Source: Desulfotignum sp. (GTDB lineage Bacteria > Desulfobacterota > Desulfobacteria > Desulfobacterales > Desulfobacteraceae). Taken from it: a stretch of DNA of 7,886 nucleotides. The notes below the pieces were generated by a model that saw only the letters and a program-made list of their open reading frames with translations, did no database searches and was not told where the DNA came from. The translations under genes and the position numbers were made by a program. The stretch spans positions 1 through 7,886 of the forward strand of contig JAABSS010000001.1 of assembly GCA_011390235.1 (NCBI GenBank). Direction: 5' to 3'. The stretch's first letter is position 1, and each line of letters begins with the position of its first letter. Of the stretch, positions 6,572 to 7,886 are shown one piece after another.

Positions 6572-6648
6572 TGGTGGGCCCACCTGGATTCGAACCAGGG
6601 ACCGACCGGTTATGAGCCGGTGGCTCTGCCAAACTGAGCTATAGGCCC
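6572..6648 (-). tRNA. tRNA with CAU anticodon, probably tRNA-Ile2
   Basis: 77 bases including an encoded CCA end. A full cloverleaf can be drawn: acceptor GGGCCTA/TGGGCCC with one G-U wobble, D-stem GCTC/GAGC, anticodon stem ACCGG/CCGGT with loop CTCATAA, five-base variable loop CGGTC, and T-arm CCTGG-TTCGAAT-CCAGG. The CAU anticodon is shared by initiator Met, elongator Met and Ile2. The first acceptor pair G1-C72 argues against an initiator. C4-G69 and C5-G68 plus A37-A38 match the features TilS uses to recognise Ile2 and change C34 to lysidine, which lets the tRNA read AUA; E. coli elongator Met has U4 and A5 instead. Ile2 is therefore the better call, elongator Met the alternative. Confidence 0.95.
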
Positions 6649-6676
6649 GTTACCGTTGGCACCCAAACAAACTTTA

Positions 6677-6707
6677 ATTATATATAGCAAACACATATCC
6701 AAGTCAA
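6677..6707 (-). promoter_or_regulatory. Sigma-70 promoter for the tRNA
   Basis: On the minus strand TTGACT (6702-6707) is followed after 17 bases by TATATA (6679-6684); an overlapping TATAAT lies at 6677-6682 with a 19-base spacer. It starts 4 bases past the rpoD stop codon and would place the transcript start about 20 bases before the mature tRNA 5' end. The tRNA can thus be made independently of rpoD, although no terminator separates the two, so co-transcription is also expected. Confidence 0.7.
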
Positions 6708-6710
6708 CAT

Positions 6711-7886
<1,176 letters not shown>

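Overview
The window looks like a chromosomal housekeeping segment of an anaerobic deltaproteobacterium (Desulfobacterota), most likely of the Desulfobacterales type. This is inferred from the protein families, the moderate GC content, and an rpoD / tRNA / Nif3 / C4 zinc ribbon / rnpB / HPr-domain gene / ispD order. I could not run a database search, so the lineage is an inference.

Layout: one gene is on the plus strand, everything else is on the minus strand. Bases 1-119 are a regulatory region with several small palindromes built on GTTTG/CAAAC. It precedes a plus-strand gene (120-1340) for an unusual modular protein: a MerR-like helix-turn-helix, an alanine/charge-rich coiled coil containing a 14-residue tandem duplication, seven copies of an acidic DDLxxL motif, and a C-terminal segment resembling the DNA-binding part of recombinases. 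It converges, with a 7-base gap, on a cytoplasmic-looking NrtA/CmpA-type substrate-binding protein gene (1348-2286), which has its own clear sigma-70 promoter (2332-2359).

Reading the minus strand in its direction of transcription from the right edge: the C-terminal 391 codons of the housekeeping sigma factor rpoD run in from outside the window. Next is a promoter in the short gap, then a CAU-anticodon tRNA (best read as tRNA-Ile2) with an encoded CCA. A strong intrinsic terminator follows, placed almost against the start of the next gene. After it come the Nif3/DUF34 metal protein, a coiled-coil C4 zinc-ribbon protein, RNase P RNA (rnpB), a 436-residue protein whose last 100 residues form an HPr-like phosphocarrier domain, and ispD of the MEP isoprenoid pathway. 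Gaps from nif3 to ispD are 9, 8, 23 and 3 bases, suggesting a single transcription unit with rnpB embedded in it.

The most unusual items are the DDL-repeat MerR-like protein with its palindrome-rich promoter, the HPr domain fused to a large helical domain directly behind rnpB, the signal-less orphan binding protein, and the terminator abutting nif3. I see no CRISPR array, insertion sequence or phage module.
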